Made by a program: the position numbers and the translations under genes. Positions 14,701 through 22,706 of a stretch of DNA of 54,337 nucleotides are shown here, in pieces. The notes under the pieces are model-generated. The model was not told the origin of the DNA, ran no database searches, and saw nothing but the letters and a program-made list of their open reading frames with translations. Source of the stretch: JACCVG01 sp034664165 (GTDB lineage Bacteria > Actinomycetota > Thermoleophilia > Solirubrobacterales > Thermoleophilaceae); NCBI GenBank assembly GCA_034664165.1, contig JAXDIE010000049.1, positions 1 to 54,337 of the forward strand, written 5' to 3'. Positions within the stretch are counted from its first letter, which is position 1. Each line of letters begins with the position of its first letter.

Positions 14701-16446
14701 TCAGCGGCGAACCCGGATCTGCCGCCCGGGGAGCTTCTCGCCCTGGTGGTCGCCGTCGAGGTCATCGCCCTGTACCTGGACGCCGAACGTGTGCCCGGCA
14801 AGCTGCTTGGAGAGCTTGACCCTCAGGCGGGTGGTGATCGTCGTGGCCGACACCTCGGTTACGCGTGACCTCTTCAGGTCCAGCGTCAGCCCACCTGAGC
14901 GCAGGGTGCCGCGATTGCCGGCGGTGCCGGCCTTGGCGTACCCGCCGAGCGCGTTGTCCCATGCCGAGAGCTGCCCGGTCTGGGGGAGCAGGCGGATGGC
15001 GCCCACCGGGCGGCCGGCGGCGGTCAGGAAGAACTCGATCGAATCCAGGTCGCGCCACGCCTGCGGGTGCTCCCAGCCGAACGCGATATCGAAGGACTTG
15101 CCGGCGCGGACCTTGCGCGGCAGGTCCAGGGCGGGCACACCGACGCTGCCGGACTCGAGGTAGTTGGGGATCGAGTCACCGTCGGTGTCGACCACGGGCC
15201 CGACACTCGGGTGGATGTCGACGAGCCCGGGGCCTCCGACATGGCCCAGGTTGTTCCCGTTCAGATCGATCACGTCGATCACGTGGGGGCCGCGGGCGAG
15301 CGGGAGGAGCGGCTCCATCGCTGCAATCAGGGAGTCGTCCGACGCCACGTTCGGGTCCCCGCGCGACAGGAGCTTGTTCGTGGTCCGGCTGATGCGCTCG
15401 CCGGTGCTCGAATTGAGCCGGTAGATATCCCCGTAAGGCTGCTTGACGTTGCCCTTTTCGCTTGTGATGAACAGCCGCGCTCCGCTGGCCGACCAGCTCG
15501 CGTCGTGATCGACCCCGTTGTTATTGGTGATCAGCGTCTCCGTGGCGGGCGAGATCTGCCTGACGACGATCTCGTATCCCTTGTGCGCGACACCGCCGAA
15601 GTCGCGTGTGAAAGACATGTGGTTTCCATCGGGCGAGATCGAGGGCTCGAACTCGGTGAAAGGGCCCGCCACTATCGGCTCCTTGCCGGTGCCGTCGGGG
15701 TTCATCCGCCAGATGTCCAGGTCGCCCTGCCCGAAGAACGGGTCGCTGCCAGTGGCCCAGTAGATCTTCGAGCTGTCGGGCGACCAGGTGGGCTCGCTGT
15801 CGAGCCCCGGCCCGCTGGTCAGCTGGTGGGCGTTCTCGCCGTTGATATCTGCCACCCAGATGTCCCAGTTGATCCGTTCGGGCTCGAGCAGGCCCTGGCT
15901 GGTGTCCGCCCGGTTGGAGGCCCAGGCGATCTTCGTGCCGTCGGGCGAGATCGACGGGTGGTCATCGGGCTCCTGGAAGGTGTGGGCAACGGCGCTCCGC
16001 CGCAGGGTGGCGTAGGTGATGATCTTGCGCTGCTGGGTACCGTCGGCGCGCTCCACGTAGATGCCTCCCCGGATGCCGTCACCTCCACCGTCGTTCCCGG
16101 GGATGAGGTCGAGCGCGCTGGTGAAGGCGATCAGCTTGTTGTGCAGGGGGCCGCCGCTGGGCGCCGGCGCCGGTGGATCCGGCGGGTGGCACTGGCCGTT
16201 GACGGAGTTGGGATCGTCCGGGTCCCCGGCCTTGTTGAGCGAGATCGCAGGTTTGGCATTCACCGTCGCGCTGCTGCAGGCGCCGGGATTCACCTGGCCC
16301 GGCTTGGGCACGTCGAAGCCCGACACGACCTTCGTCTGACCCAGTGAGTTGGCCACCTCGATGACGGCCGGCAGCGGAGCCAGGGCGATAACGGCGAGGA
16401 GAACAACCATCCGGGCCGGGACACGGCCTAGTGCCTGCTTGATCAT
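14701..16446 (-). CDS. Exported TolB-like beta-propeller (PD40) protein, 581 aa
   Basis: Predicted exported or membrane-anchored protein: an uncleaved or signal-type hydrophobic N-terminus (residues 11-30) follows two Arg. Repeated WD40-like/PD40 blades carry motifs such as PSISPDGTKIAWASNR, PTWSPDSSKIYWAT and PSISPDGNHMSFTR, about 45-60 residues apart, giving a TolB-like propeller over about 80-400. A C-terminal beta-sandwich-like region (about 450-581) has the sequence TVTPxGDD-like charge pattern DDLDGDHQGE. There is a calcium-type DxDGDS near 425. Function in Gram-positive relatives is unknown; binding or scaffold role likely. No partner Tol genes nearby. Confidence 0.8.
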   Translation of the reverse strand: MIKQALGRVPARMVVLLAVIALAPLPAVIEVANSLGQTKVVSGFDVPKPGQVNPGACSSATVNAKPAISLNKAGDPDDPNSVNGQCHPPDPPAPAPSGGPLHNKLIAFTSALDLIPGNDGGGDGIRGGIYVERADGTQQRKIITYATLRRSAVAHTFQEPDDHPSISPDGTKIAWASNRADTSQGLLEPERINWDIWVADINGENAHQLTSGPGLDSEPTWSPDSSKIYWATGSDPFFGQGDLDIWRMNPDGTGKEPIVAGPFTEFEPSISPDGNHMSFTRDFGGVAHKGYEIVVRQISPATETLITNNNGVDHDASWSASGARLFITSEKGNVKQPYGDIYRLNSSTGERISRTTNKLLSRGDPNVASDDSLIAAMEPLLPLARGPHVIDVIDLNGNNLGHVGGPGLVDIHPSVGPVVDTDGDSIPNYLESGSVGVPALDLPRKVRAGKSFDIAFGWEHPQAWRDLDSIEFFLTAAGRPVGAIRLLPQTGQLSAWDNALGGYAKAGTAGNRGTLRSGGLTLDLKRSRVTEVSATTITTRLRVKLSKQLAGHTFGVQVQGDDLDGDHQGEKLPGRQIRVRR

Positions 16447-16499
16447 GCGGCCAGCCTATGCAGGCCTCACCGCGCCCGCATCAGGGAAAACCCTGATCC

Positions 16500-17912
16500 C
16501 TAGACGAACTCCTCGGCGGTGTCCCGCGCCCTCTCGACCTCGTTGCCCAGCTCGGCCCAGCGGCCGACCCCGCCGCCCACCACGTGGATCACGGACTTCA
16601 GGCCCAGGCGCTGGAGCAGGCTGGCCGCAACCGCGGCCCGCTGCCCGGACCCGCAGATCACCGCAACCGGCAATTCGGGGTCGAGGCCTTCGGGGATCTT
16701 GTCGATGTCGTGCCAGGGGATGAAGTGGGAGCCCGGGATGTGCCCGGAGGCCCACTCGGGCTGCTCGCGGACGTCGAGCAGCTGAAGCCCGCGCCCCGGT
16801 GTGAACTGCCCCGGGAGCTCGTCGATGTGCATCCGGGTGATGCGCTCGACGTCGCGGCCCTCCTGTCGCCAGCTGGTCATGCCGCCGCCCAGCAGGCCGC
16901 CGATCCGGCGCATGCCGATGGCGACGGCCAGGTCGGCCGCCCGGTGGGCGTCCTCGTCGTCGCGGCCGATCAGGACGATCTCCTGGTCGCGGCCGGCGAT
17001 CCAGGCCAGCCTGGAGCCGAACCCCGCGCGCAGCATCGGGATGCAGACGGCGCCCGGGATATGGGCGTCATCGAACTGCTGATCGGTGCGGACGTCGACC
17101 AGCAGGGCACCGCTCGCCCGGAGCTGCTCGACCTGGCGCGGCGCCAGCGGAAGAGCCTCGATGCCCGTGGTCACCAGGGGCCCGCGGTTCATCTGGACGA
17201 TGGCGTGGAAGTTCGGAGGCTGAGGGCCGATCCGCCTGACGGCGTCCTCGACGAACTGGTCTTCATCGAGCACGGAGAGGACCGGGTTGTGGGCTCGCTC
17301 GAAGCCGATGGTCGAGCAGACCTTCATGTCCATTCCAGGGCCGCCACACATCGAGCCGCCCAGATGACCCGGCCATACCTCGCAGTCCTCGGGCAGGGTC
17401 AGCAGCTTCTCCTGGAGCGACTGGTGGATCTGGCGGGCGCCCTCGTGGCGGTCGATAGCCAGATCGGGCCGGGCGACGTCACCCACGAAGAGCGAGTCGC
17501 CGGACAGCACGGCCCACGGGTCCGGGCCGCGCCGGGTGTCGACCAGCGCGAAGGCGGTGTGCTCCGGGCGGTGCCCGGGGGTGTGGATTGCCCGCACGCG
17601 CACCGAGCCCAGCTCCAGCTCCCAGCCGTCGTCGAAGGGCTCATGCTCGTAGTCGGGCTCGGCCAGCGCGTGGATGTGGATCGTGGCGCCGGTCGCGGCA
17701 GCCAGCCGGCCGTGGCCGGACACATGGTCGGCGTGGTTATGGGTCTCGAGGATGTGCTCGATCGACACACCCATGTATCGGGCGATCTCCAGGTAGTCGC
17801 CGATGTCGAAGCGGGGGTCGACCACAGCGGCGACGCCGGCCTTGTCATCGCCCACCAGATAGGAGGCGCAGCCCAGATCCTCGTGGATGAACTGACGGAA
17901 GATCATCTGCAA
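16500..17912 (-). CDS. Metallo-beta-lactamase (persulfide dioxygenase-like) fused to two rhodanese domains, 470 aa
   Basis: The N-terminal ETHE1-type metallo-hydrolase domain (about 1-250) has the metal motif HNHADHVSG and later His/Asp ligands (HTPGHRPEH, LSGDSLFVGD). It would oxidise glutathione- or other low-molecular-weight thiol persulfide to sulfite. Rhodanese domain 1 (about 265-355) has IGRDDED in place of the active-site Cys loop and is probably inactive. Rhodanese domain 2 (about 370-465) has the loop CGSGQRA and looks active. It diverges from a TauE/SafE exporter only 19 nt away, which fits sulfite production and export. Confidence 0.88.
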   Translation of the reverse strand: MQMIFRQFIHEDLGCASYLVGDDKAGVAAVVDPRFDIGDYLEIARYMGVSIEHILETHNHADHVSGHGRLAAATGATIHIHALAEPDYEHEPFDDGWELELGSVRVRAIHTPGHRPEHTAFALVDTRRGPDPWAVLSGDSLFVGDVARPDLAIDRHEGARQIHQSLQEKLLTLPEDCEVWPGHLGGSMCGGPGMDMKVCSTIGFERAHNPVLSVLDEDQFVEDAVRRIGPQPPNFHAIVQMNRGPLVTTGIEALPLAPRQVEQLRASGALLVDVRTDQQFDDAHIPGAVCIPMLRAGFGSRLAWIAGRDQEIVLIGRDDEDAHRAADLAVAIGMRRIGGLLGGGMTSWRQEGRDVERITRMHIDELPGQFTPGRGLQLLDVREQPEWASGHIPGSHFIPWHDIDKIPEGLDPELPVAVICGSGQRAAVAASLLQRLGLKSVIHVVGGGVGRWAELGNEVERARDTAEEFV

Positions 17913-17931
17913 AGCCTAGTTGAATGGTTCC

Positions 17932-18720
17932 ATGGACCCAGTCCTCTTGGCCGTGCCCTTCGGCCTCCTGATAGGGCTGGTGGTGGGCACGGTGGGCGGC
18001 GGCGGAGCGATCCTCGCCCTGCCCGTGCTGGTCTACCTGCTGGGCCAGGGCGTTGGCCCCGCATCGACCTCCTCGCTCATCGTGGTGACGGTTGCGGCGT
18101 CGTTCGGGGCGTCGCTGCTGGCCCGCGACAGGCATGTCTGCTGGCGGATTGCCGCAACGTTCGTGGTTCCCGCTGCCGTGGGTGCGTTTGGCGGGGCGCT
18201 TGCGAGCGCGACAGTCAGCGCGCGGGTTCTTGTCCTGGCATTCGTCCCCGTGATGGTCCTGGCCGCTGCGGCCACCTGGACTCGCGCAACCGAGGAGGGC
18301 CCGGCCGACGAGCCCGATGGCTGCCCCGAGCCGGACCTCTTCCACACGCTGGGCGCAGGGCTGGCGGTCGGATTCCTCACGGGCTTCTTCGGCGTGGGTG
18401 GCGGCTTCCTGATCGTTCCGGTCCTGACCACCGCACTAGCGGTGCCGATGCGCCGCGCCATCGCGACGTCCCTGGTGATCATCGCCACGACGGGCCTGTT
18501 CGCCCTGCTGAGCCACCTGGGGACCGGGGCCCAGCTGAACATCCCGGTCACCCTGGCCCTCTCCGGCGCCACCGCGGTGGGGGCGCTGATCGGCGCCGGG
18601 ACGGGGCGCAGGCTTCCGGCCGGGCTGCTCGCCCGCGCCTTCGCCCTCGTGGTGGTCGTGGTGGCCGGCTTCCTGCTGGTGGACGTGCTCGCGCTCGGAG
18701 GCCCCCCGGTCGGTTCTTGA
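17932..18720 (+). CDS. TauE/SafE family sulfite (anion) exporter, 262 aa
   Basis: Membrane permease of the TauE/SafE (DUF81) family with about 7-8 segments in two repeats. Each repeat carries the signature GTVGGGGAILALPVLVYL (about residue 20) and GFFGVGGGFLIVPVL (about 150). ATG 17932 is used instead of TTG 17920. Divergent from the persulfide dioxygenase-rhodanese gene, so export of sulfite or thiosulfate formed by that enzyme is the likely job. The family also includes sulfoacetate and other organosulfonate transporters. Confidence 0.88.
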   Translation: MDPVLLAVPFGLLIGLVVGTVGGGGAILALPVLVYLLGQGVGPASTSSLIVVTVAASFGASLLARDRHVCWRIAATFVVPAAVGAFGGALASATVSARVLVLAFVPVMVLAAAATWTRATEEGPADEPDGCPEPDLFHTLGAGLAVGFLTGFFGVGGGFLIVPVLTTALAVPMRRAIATSLVIIATTGLFALLSHLGTGAQLNIPVTLALSGATAVGALIGAGTGRRLPAGLLARAFALVVVVVAGFLLVDVLALGGPPVGS

Positions 18721-18826
18721 GCTAGGCTCCCGCACGGTCGGAGGAGGGGGAAGTGCAGTGCTCGGACCACGCCCGCCGCAAGAGCGGAGGGTGCCCCCAT
18801 ACGCGACAACACCAAGGGGGAGACAC

Positions 18827-19180
18827 GTGAAGCTCGTGGTCGGCATTGTTCGCCCGGAGAAGGCCAACGACGTCCTGGAAGCGCTCTACCGGGCCGAGGT
18901 CCGAGGAGCTTCGATCAGCCGGATACAGGGCCATGGCGGTGAGCTCGACCGCGTCGAGACCTACCGCGGGACCCGGGTCCAGATGGGGCTCTCGGAGAAG
19001 CTGCGGTTTGAGATCGCGGTCTCCGACGACTTCGTGGAGCCCACGATCGACGCCCTGTGTGAGGGCGCCCGGACGGGCGATGTGGGCGACGGCAAGATCT
19101 TCGTGCTCCCGCTGGAGCGCGTGGTGCGCATCCGAACCGGTGAGACCGACCATGGCGCCGTGACGCCGGTGGCCAAATGA
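18827..19180 (+). CDS. glnK: P-II family nitrogen regulatory protein lacking Tyr51, 117 aa
   Basis: Trimeric P-II signalling protein, coupled to amtB (ATGA overlap at 19177-19180). Start is GTG 18827 after AAGGGGG. It aligns without gaps to E. coli GlnB: P10, G27, G35, G37, the YRG at 46-48, K58 and the C-terminal block GDGKIFVLPLERVVRIRTGE. In the T-loop the modification site Tyr51 is Val, and R38/Q39 are Gly/Glu, so uridylylation or adenylylation at 51 is impossible and ATP/2-oxoglutarate contacts at 39 are altered. It probably still gates AmtB by effector binding alone. Confidence 0.93.
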   Translation: MKLVVGIVRPEKANDVLEALYRAEVRGASISRIQGHGGELDRVETYRGTRVQMGLSEKLRFEIAVSDDFVEPTIDALCEGARTGDVGDGKIFVLPLERVVRIRTGETDHGAVTPVAK

Positions 19181-20478
19181 GCGCTCTCGCCGTCGTGACC
19201 CAGGTCGACACGGGCGATACCGCCTGGATGCTGGTGGCCACGGCTCTGGTGATCATGATGACGCCGGCGCTCGGGCTCTTCTACGCGGGCCTGGTGCGCT
19301 CGAAGAACACCCTCAACACGTTCATGATGTGCATCGCCGCGCTGGGCGTGGCGACCGTCTCCTGGGCAGTGATCGGCTACTCCCTGGCCTTCAGCCCCGG
19401 AAACGGATTCATCGGGGGCCTCGACAATTTCCTGCTCCAGGGCGTGGGCTTCGCCCCGCGAGAAGGCGGAACGATTCCGGAGCTCCTGTTCATGGCCTTC
19501 CAGGGCAGCTTCTGCATCGTCACGGTCGCGCTTGTGTCGGGAGCGGTTGTCGAGCGGATCCGGTTCGGCCCGCTGCTCGCATTCACCGCGCTGTGGTCGA
19601 TCCTCATCTACCCCGTGCTGGCCCACTGGGTCTGGGGCGGTGGCTGGCTGGCGACCCTCGGCACTCTGGACTTCGCCGGCGGAGTCCCGGTCGAGATGGC
19701 ATCGGGATTCTCGGCCCTCGCGGCAGCCCTCGTGGTGGGTGCGCGCAAGGACTACGGCCGCCAGGCCCTCCTGCCCCACAACGCCATCTACGTGATCCTC
19801 GGTGCCGGACTGCTCTGGTTCGGCTGGTTCGGCTTCAACGGCGGCAGCGGCCTGTCGACCGGCAACGCGAGCGTGCTGGCCTTCGCCAACACCCTGCTGT
19901 GCCCCGCAGCCACCCTGGTGGTGTGGTTTGCCCTGGACCTGGTGCGCGGGGGCAAGGTCACCGCCATCGGGGCTGCCACGGCGATCATCGTCGGCTGCGT
20001 GGGAATCACGCCGGCGGCCGGCTTCATCAGCCCGACCTGGGCACTCGTGCTGGGCGCCGTCGCGGCGATCCCGAGCTACGCGATCATCGTGTGGCGCCCG
20101 CGGACCAGGGTCGACGAGACCCTGGACGTTCTCGCCGCCCACGGCATGGCGGGCCTGACGGGAATCCTGTTCATCGGGTTCTTCGCCCAGGAGGCGTGGA
20201 ACGGAGTGGCGGACGGCCTGCTGTTCGGCAACCCCCAGCAGCTTGCCTGGCAGGCTCTGGCGGTGGTGGTCACGCCGCTCTACGCGTTCGTCGGGACCTA
20301 CATCCTGCTGCGCCTGATCGGATTCGCGACCCCGCTGCGCGGCAGCGAGCGTGAGGAGGCTCAGGGCATGGACGTGACCCAGCACGGCGAGGAGGCCTAC
20401 GCCACGGGCGAGGGCGCCATCCTGATCGGTCCGGAGATCCTGCTGGAGAAGAAGACGGCGATGGTGAATACGGGCTAG
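19177..20478 (+). CDS. amtB: Ammonium transporter (Amt/Mep/Rh) with Glu at the first twin-His position, 433 aa
   Basis: Eleven-segment ammonium channel. Conserved features are MTPALGLFYAGLVRSKN in the first segments, LDFAGG with the recruiting Asp, WFGWFGFNGGS, and the second twin-His in AAHGMAGLTG. The first twin-His, normally VVHIN, is VEMAS here: Glu replaces His, as in some fungal Mep proteins, which changes the pore's proton/ammonia mechanism. The cytosolic C-terminal tail has MDVTQHGEEAY, where P-II docks. Translationally coupled to the P-II gene upstream. No strong terminator; a long hairpin (20511-20549) lies 33 nt past the stop. Confidence 0.95.
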   Translation: MSALAVVTQVDTGDTAWMLVATALVIMMTPALGLFYAGLVRSKNTLNTFMMCIAALGVATVSWAVIGYSLAFSPGNGFIGGLDNFLLQGVGFAPREGGTIPELLFMAFQGSFCIVTVALVSGAVVERIRFGPLLAFTALWSILIYPVLAHWVWGGGWLATLGTLDFAGGVPVEMASGFSALAAALVVGARKDYGRQALLPHNAIYVILGAGLLWFGWFGFNGGSGLSTGNASVLAFANTLLCPAATLVVWFALDLVRGGKVTAIGAATAIIVGCVGITPAAGFISPTWALVLGAVAAIPSYAIIVWRPRTRVDETLDVLAAHGMAGLTGILFIGFFAQEAWNGVADGLLFGNPQQLAWQALAVVVTPLYAFVGTYILLRLIGFATPLRGSEREEAQGMDVTQHGEEAYATGEGAILIGPEILLEKKTAMVNTG

Positions 20479-20934
20479 CGCCCAGGGGACGCTTCCGGGG
20501 TTTCTCCTTGTTGCTGCTGTCGGCGCGATTTCGTCGCCTACGGCAGCAATGGGGGTCTCGCCGTGCCCTCCTAAAACGCATGGCTCCGCGGAGCCGCGCC
20601 GGGGCAAGGGTGTCCCGCCCAACCCTCGGGACTAATTGCACGGAGTTTTCCCGGGGGAACAATTCGTGTTCCCATTCATTGCCTTCCTGGGTGCGGTTTC
20701 GTAACAACGGCAGCAATGAGGGACAAAGCGGGGCGGACGGGAGCCACCGTCCTGCCCTCTGGTTGTTATGCACCCATTAGTCAGGACGCTTCTTCCCTGG
20801 AGCGCAAAGGCGCATCATCCTGTGCGCCTCGTGTTCCACATCCAGAACGAATCGGGCCTCGGGGAGCACTCGCTCCCGCGACGCACGCGGCTAGTGGAGA
20901 CAGGACCCGCGCGCAGCAGCTAGACGAGCAGTAA
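20479..20934. other. 456-nt non-coding, hairpin-rich gap between convergent genes
   Basis: No convincing coding region on either strand. It holds a series of strong potential stems: 20511-20520 with 20540-20549 enclosing an inner hairpin 20522-20538; GACTAAT 20630-20636 with ATTAGTC 20776-20782; GGGAACA 20655-20661 with TGTTCCC 20667-20673; GGGTGC 20689-20694 with GCACCC 20770-20775; GTAACAAC 20701-20708 with 20762-20769; GAGGG with CCCTC (20718-20722, 20755-20759); GGACGG with CCGTCC (20735-20740, 20747-20752); GGCGCA with TGCGCC (20809-20814, 20823-20828); GGGAGC with GCTCCC (20862-20867, 20872-20877). The nested set 20630-20782 looks like a multi-helix RNA. I could not match RNase P, tmRNA, SRP RNA or a known riboswitch by their conserved motifs. 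Confidence 0.5.
20525..20759 (+). repeat. Imperfect direct duplication of a structured module
   Basis: Copy 1 (20525-20570) and copy 2 (20693-20759) share GCG(A/G)TTTCGT, then ACGGCAGCAATG(G/A)GGG, and end in CCGT..TGCCCTC, with a longer insert in copy 2. In copy 1 the central block pairs with an upstream TTGCTGCTGT; in copy 2 it sits inside a larger stem. Confidence 0.5.
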
Positions 20935-22344
20935 CTACAGGAGGTTCAGCGCGGACTTCGCCGCGTTGTAGCCGTTCATCCCGTGCGCGCCGGCCCCGGG
21001 CGGTGTCGCCGCCGAGCAGATGAAGACTCCGGGGATGCCGGTCTTGTACGGATCGAGAGCCAGCCGCGGCCGGATGACTGTCTGGATCGGGGTGTTGGCG
21101 CCGGTGATGATGTCGCCGCCGATGTAGTTGGCGTTGTAGGCCGGCATGTCGGCGGTACTCCGCACGAACCTGCCGACGATGCGCTCGCGCACGCCGGGCG
21201 CGAAACGCTCGATCTGGCCGATGATGGTCTCCGTGGCGTCGCCGGCATAGCCGCTCGGCACGTGGGCGTACGCCCAGATCGGGTGGATATCACCTGCAGA
21301 GCGGCTGGGATCGGCCAGGTACTGCTGGCCCACGAGGACACACGGGCGCTCGGGCATCCGGCCGTGGTTGATGTCGCGCTCGGCCACGACCTGCTCCTCG
21401 AACCGGCCCATCGCGTGGACGGTACCCGCACGCCGGCAGGCCTCAGCGGTCCAGGGCACGCCGCCCTCGACGGCGAGGTCGATCTTGAAGGAGCCCGGGC
21501 CGTACTTGTAACGGCGATACGCGCGCTCGACGCGCGCCGGCAGCCGCCCGTCGGCTATGTCGGCCACCCCCGCGGGGGCCAGGTCGAGCATTACGACAGA
21601 GGCCTCCGAAAGGTCGGAGAGGGAAGTGACCCGGTGCCCGGTCTCGATAGTCCCCCCCTTCGCGGTGACATAGGACGCCAGGGCATCCGTGATCGAACGC
21701 GACCCGCCCTTCGCCACCGCCCAGCCGGATGAGTGACAGGCACAGATCAGCGCCATCCCCACGGAGGAGCTCATGGGATGCGTGAGCGGGCTGAACGCGT
21801 GGGCGGCCACGCCGCCGAAGAGGGCCCGTGCGCCGTCCCCCTTCCAGACACGCGAGAGGACTGAGGCTGGCATGGCCGCCGGGATCCCAAAGCGGGTGAG
21901 CGCGAAGGGGTGCTTTGGCAGATGGATGACCGGCCGCAGGATGTCCTCGCCCAGCTTGTCGAAGACGGCAGCCGAGGGCCCGAACACCCGGCGCCATGCG
22001 CGGCCATCCGGGCCCAGGCCGGTGGCGGTCGCCTCGATCGACTTCAGCAACGTCGCAGCGCTTCCATCGTCGAGCGGATGAGCAAGATCGACCTCCGGCC
22101 ACAGCCACTCGAGGCCGTGCTCCTTCAATCCAAGCGAGTTCAGGAACGGTGAGCCGACCCCCATCGGGTGCACGGCCGAGCAGTGGTCGTGCAGCACCCC
22201 GGGCACCGTCAGCTCGCTGGTCCGGGTGCCGCCGCCGATCGTGTCGGCGGCCTCCAGGACCGTGACCTTCAGGCCCTCCCGGGCCAGTGCAGCGGCGGCG
22301 GCCAGCCCGTTGGGCCCGGACCCCACGACAATCGCGTCGCTCAT
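20935..22344 (-). CDS. FAD-dependent oxidoreductase, phytoene-desaturase-like (NAD(P)/FAD), 469 aa
   Basis: Flavoprotein of the phytoene dehydrogenase/amine oxidase fold. The FAD-binding dinucleotide motif is VVGSGPNGLAAAAALAREG at residues 5-23, followed by VLEAADTIGGGTRT. The C-terminal FAD motif ends GAGAHGMNGYNAAKSAL, typical of the uncharacterised actinobacterial branch (CrtI/RetSat-like, often called NAD(P)/FAD-dependent oxidoreductase). ATG 22344 gives the family N-terminus. It stands alone; no carotenoid genes are nearby, so a desaturase or isomerase role on an unknown lipid is only a guess. Confidence 0.88.
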   Translation of the reverse strand: MSDAIVVGSGPNGLAAAAALAREGLKVTVLEAADTIGGGTRTSELTVPGVLHDHCSAVHPMGVGSPFLNSLGLKEHGLEWLWPEVDLAHPLDDGSAATLLKSIEATATGLGPDGRAWRRVFGPSAAVFDKLGEDILRPVIHLPKHPFALTRFGIPAAMPASVLSRVWKGDGARALFGGVAAHAFSPLTHPMSSSVGMALICACHSSGWAVAKGGSRSITDALASYVTAKGGTIETGHRVTSLSDLSEASVVMLDLAPAGVADIADGRLPARVERAYRRYKYGPGSFKIDLAVEGGVPWTAEACRRAGTVHAMGRFEEQVVAERDINHGRMPERPCVLVGQQYLADPSRSAGDIHPIWAYAHVPSGYAGDATETIIGQIERFAPGVRERIVGRFVRSTADMPAYNANYIGGDIITGANTPIQTVIRPRLALDPYKTGIPGVFICSAATPPGAGAHGMNGYNAAKSALNLL

Positions 22345-22412
22345 GGGCTCATTCTCTTCCAAGCCGGGGACGAAACTTGGGCACTCCGCCACAGAAGGGG
22401 CACGATGAATCG

Positions 22413-22437
22413 GGTTCGGCTCACAGAATGCGGGTAG
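22413..22437 (+). promoter_or_regulatory. SigB-like promoter of csbD
   Basis: GGTT at 22413-22416 and GGGTAG at 22432-22437 are separated by 15 nt, resembling the general-stress sigma factor pattern GTTT-N14-16-GGGTA. It lies 33 nt before the CsbD start, and CsbD genes are commonly under SigB-type control. Confidence 0.45.
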
Positions 22438-22470
22438 CCAAGGGCCACAACCCGATATCAAGGAGACCAA

Positions 22471-22650
22471 ATGGCTGACGACGGCAAGATGGATGAGGCC
22501 AAGGGCCGCATCAAGGAAGCGGCAGGCGACCTGACAGACGATCGGGGACTCAAGAACGAGGGCAAGGTCGATCGCGCCACCGGCGAGGTCAAGGACCGGG
22601 TCGGCGACGCAGCCGACAAGATCAAGGACTTGGTCAACAGCGACAAGTAA
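22471..22650 (+). CDS. CsbD family stress protein, 59 aa
   Basis: Small, highly charged, hydrophilic protein of the CsbD family. The hallmark pattern DEAKGRIKEAAGDLTDD followed by NEGKVDRATGEVKDRVGDA is visible. ATG 22471 has AGGAGA 7-11 nt upstream. CsbD proteins are general-stress proteins of unknown biochemical role. A SigB-like promoter lies just upstream, and a terminator hairpin (22674-22699) follows the gene. Confidence 0.93.
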   Translation: MADDGKMDEAKGRIKEAAGDLTDDRGLKNEGKVDRATGEVKDRVGDAADKIKDLVNSDK

Positions 22651-22673
22651 GCCGTTTGCAGACCCCGCTTGCA

Positions 22674-22699
22674 CGACCCCGGTGACGCCACCGGGGTCG
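22674..22699. terminator. Bidirectional terminator between csbD and the hydrogenase operon
   Basis: CGACCCCGGTG / CACCGGGGTCG form a perfect 11-bp stem with loop ACGC. It lies between the csbD stop (22650) and the last gene of the minus-strand hydrogenase operon (stop at 22707), so it can end both transcripts. Confidence 0.75.
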
Positions 22700-22706
22700 T
22701 CGCGTT

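Noticed and set aside
18961..20622. 553-codon minus-strand frame across P-II and amtB
   Set aside because: Mirror of the true plus-strand genes; composition is low-complexity Arg/His/Gln-rich with no domain.
20508..20780. 90-codon plus-strand frame in the structured gap
   Set aside because: No ribosome site, no homology-like pattern, and it follows the hairpins rather than codon bias.
20479..20934. Known structured RNA (RNase P, tmRNA, SRP RNA, glnA-type riboswitch)
   Set aside because: The conserved motifs of each, as I know them, are absent on both strands.
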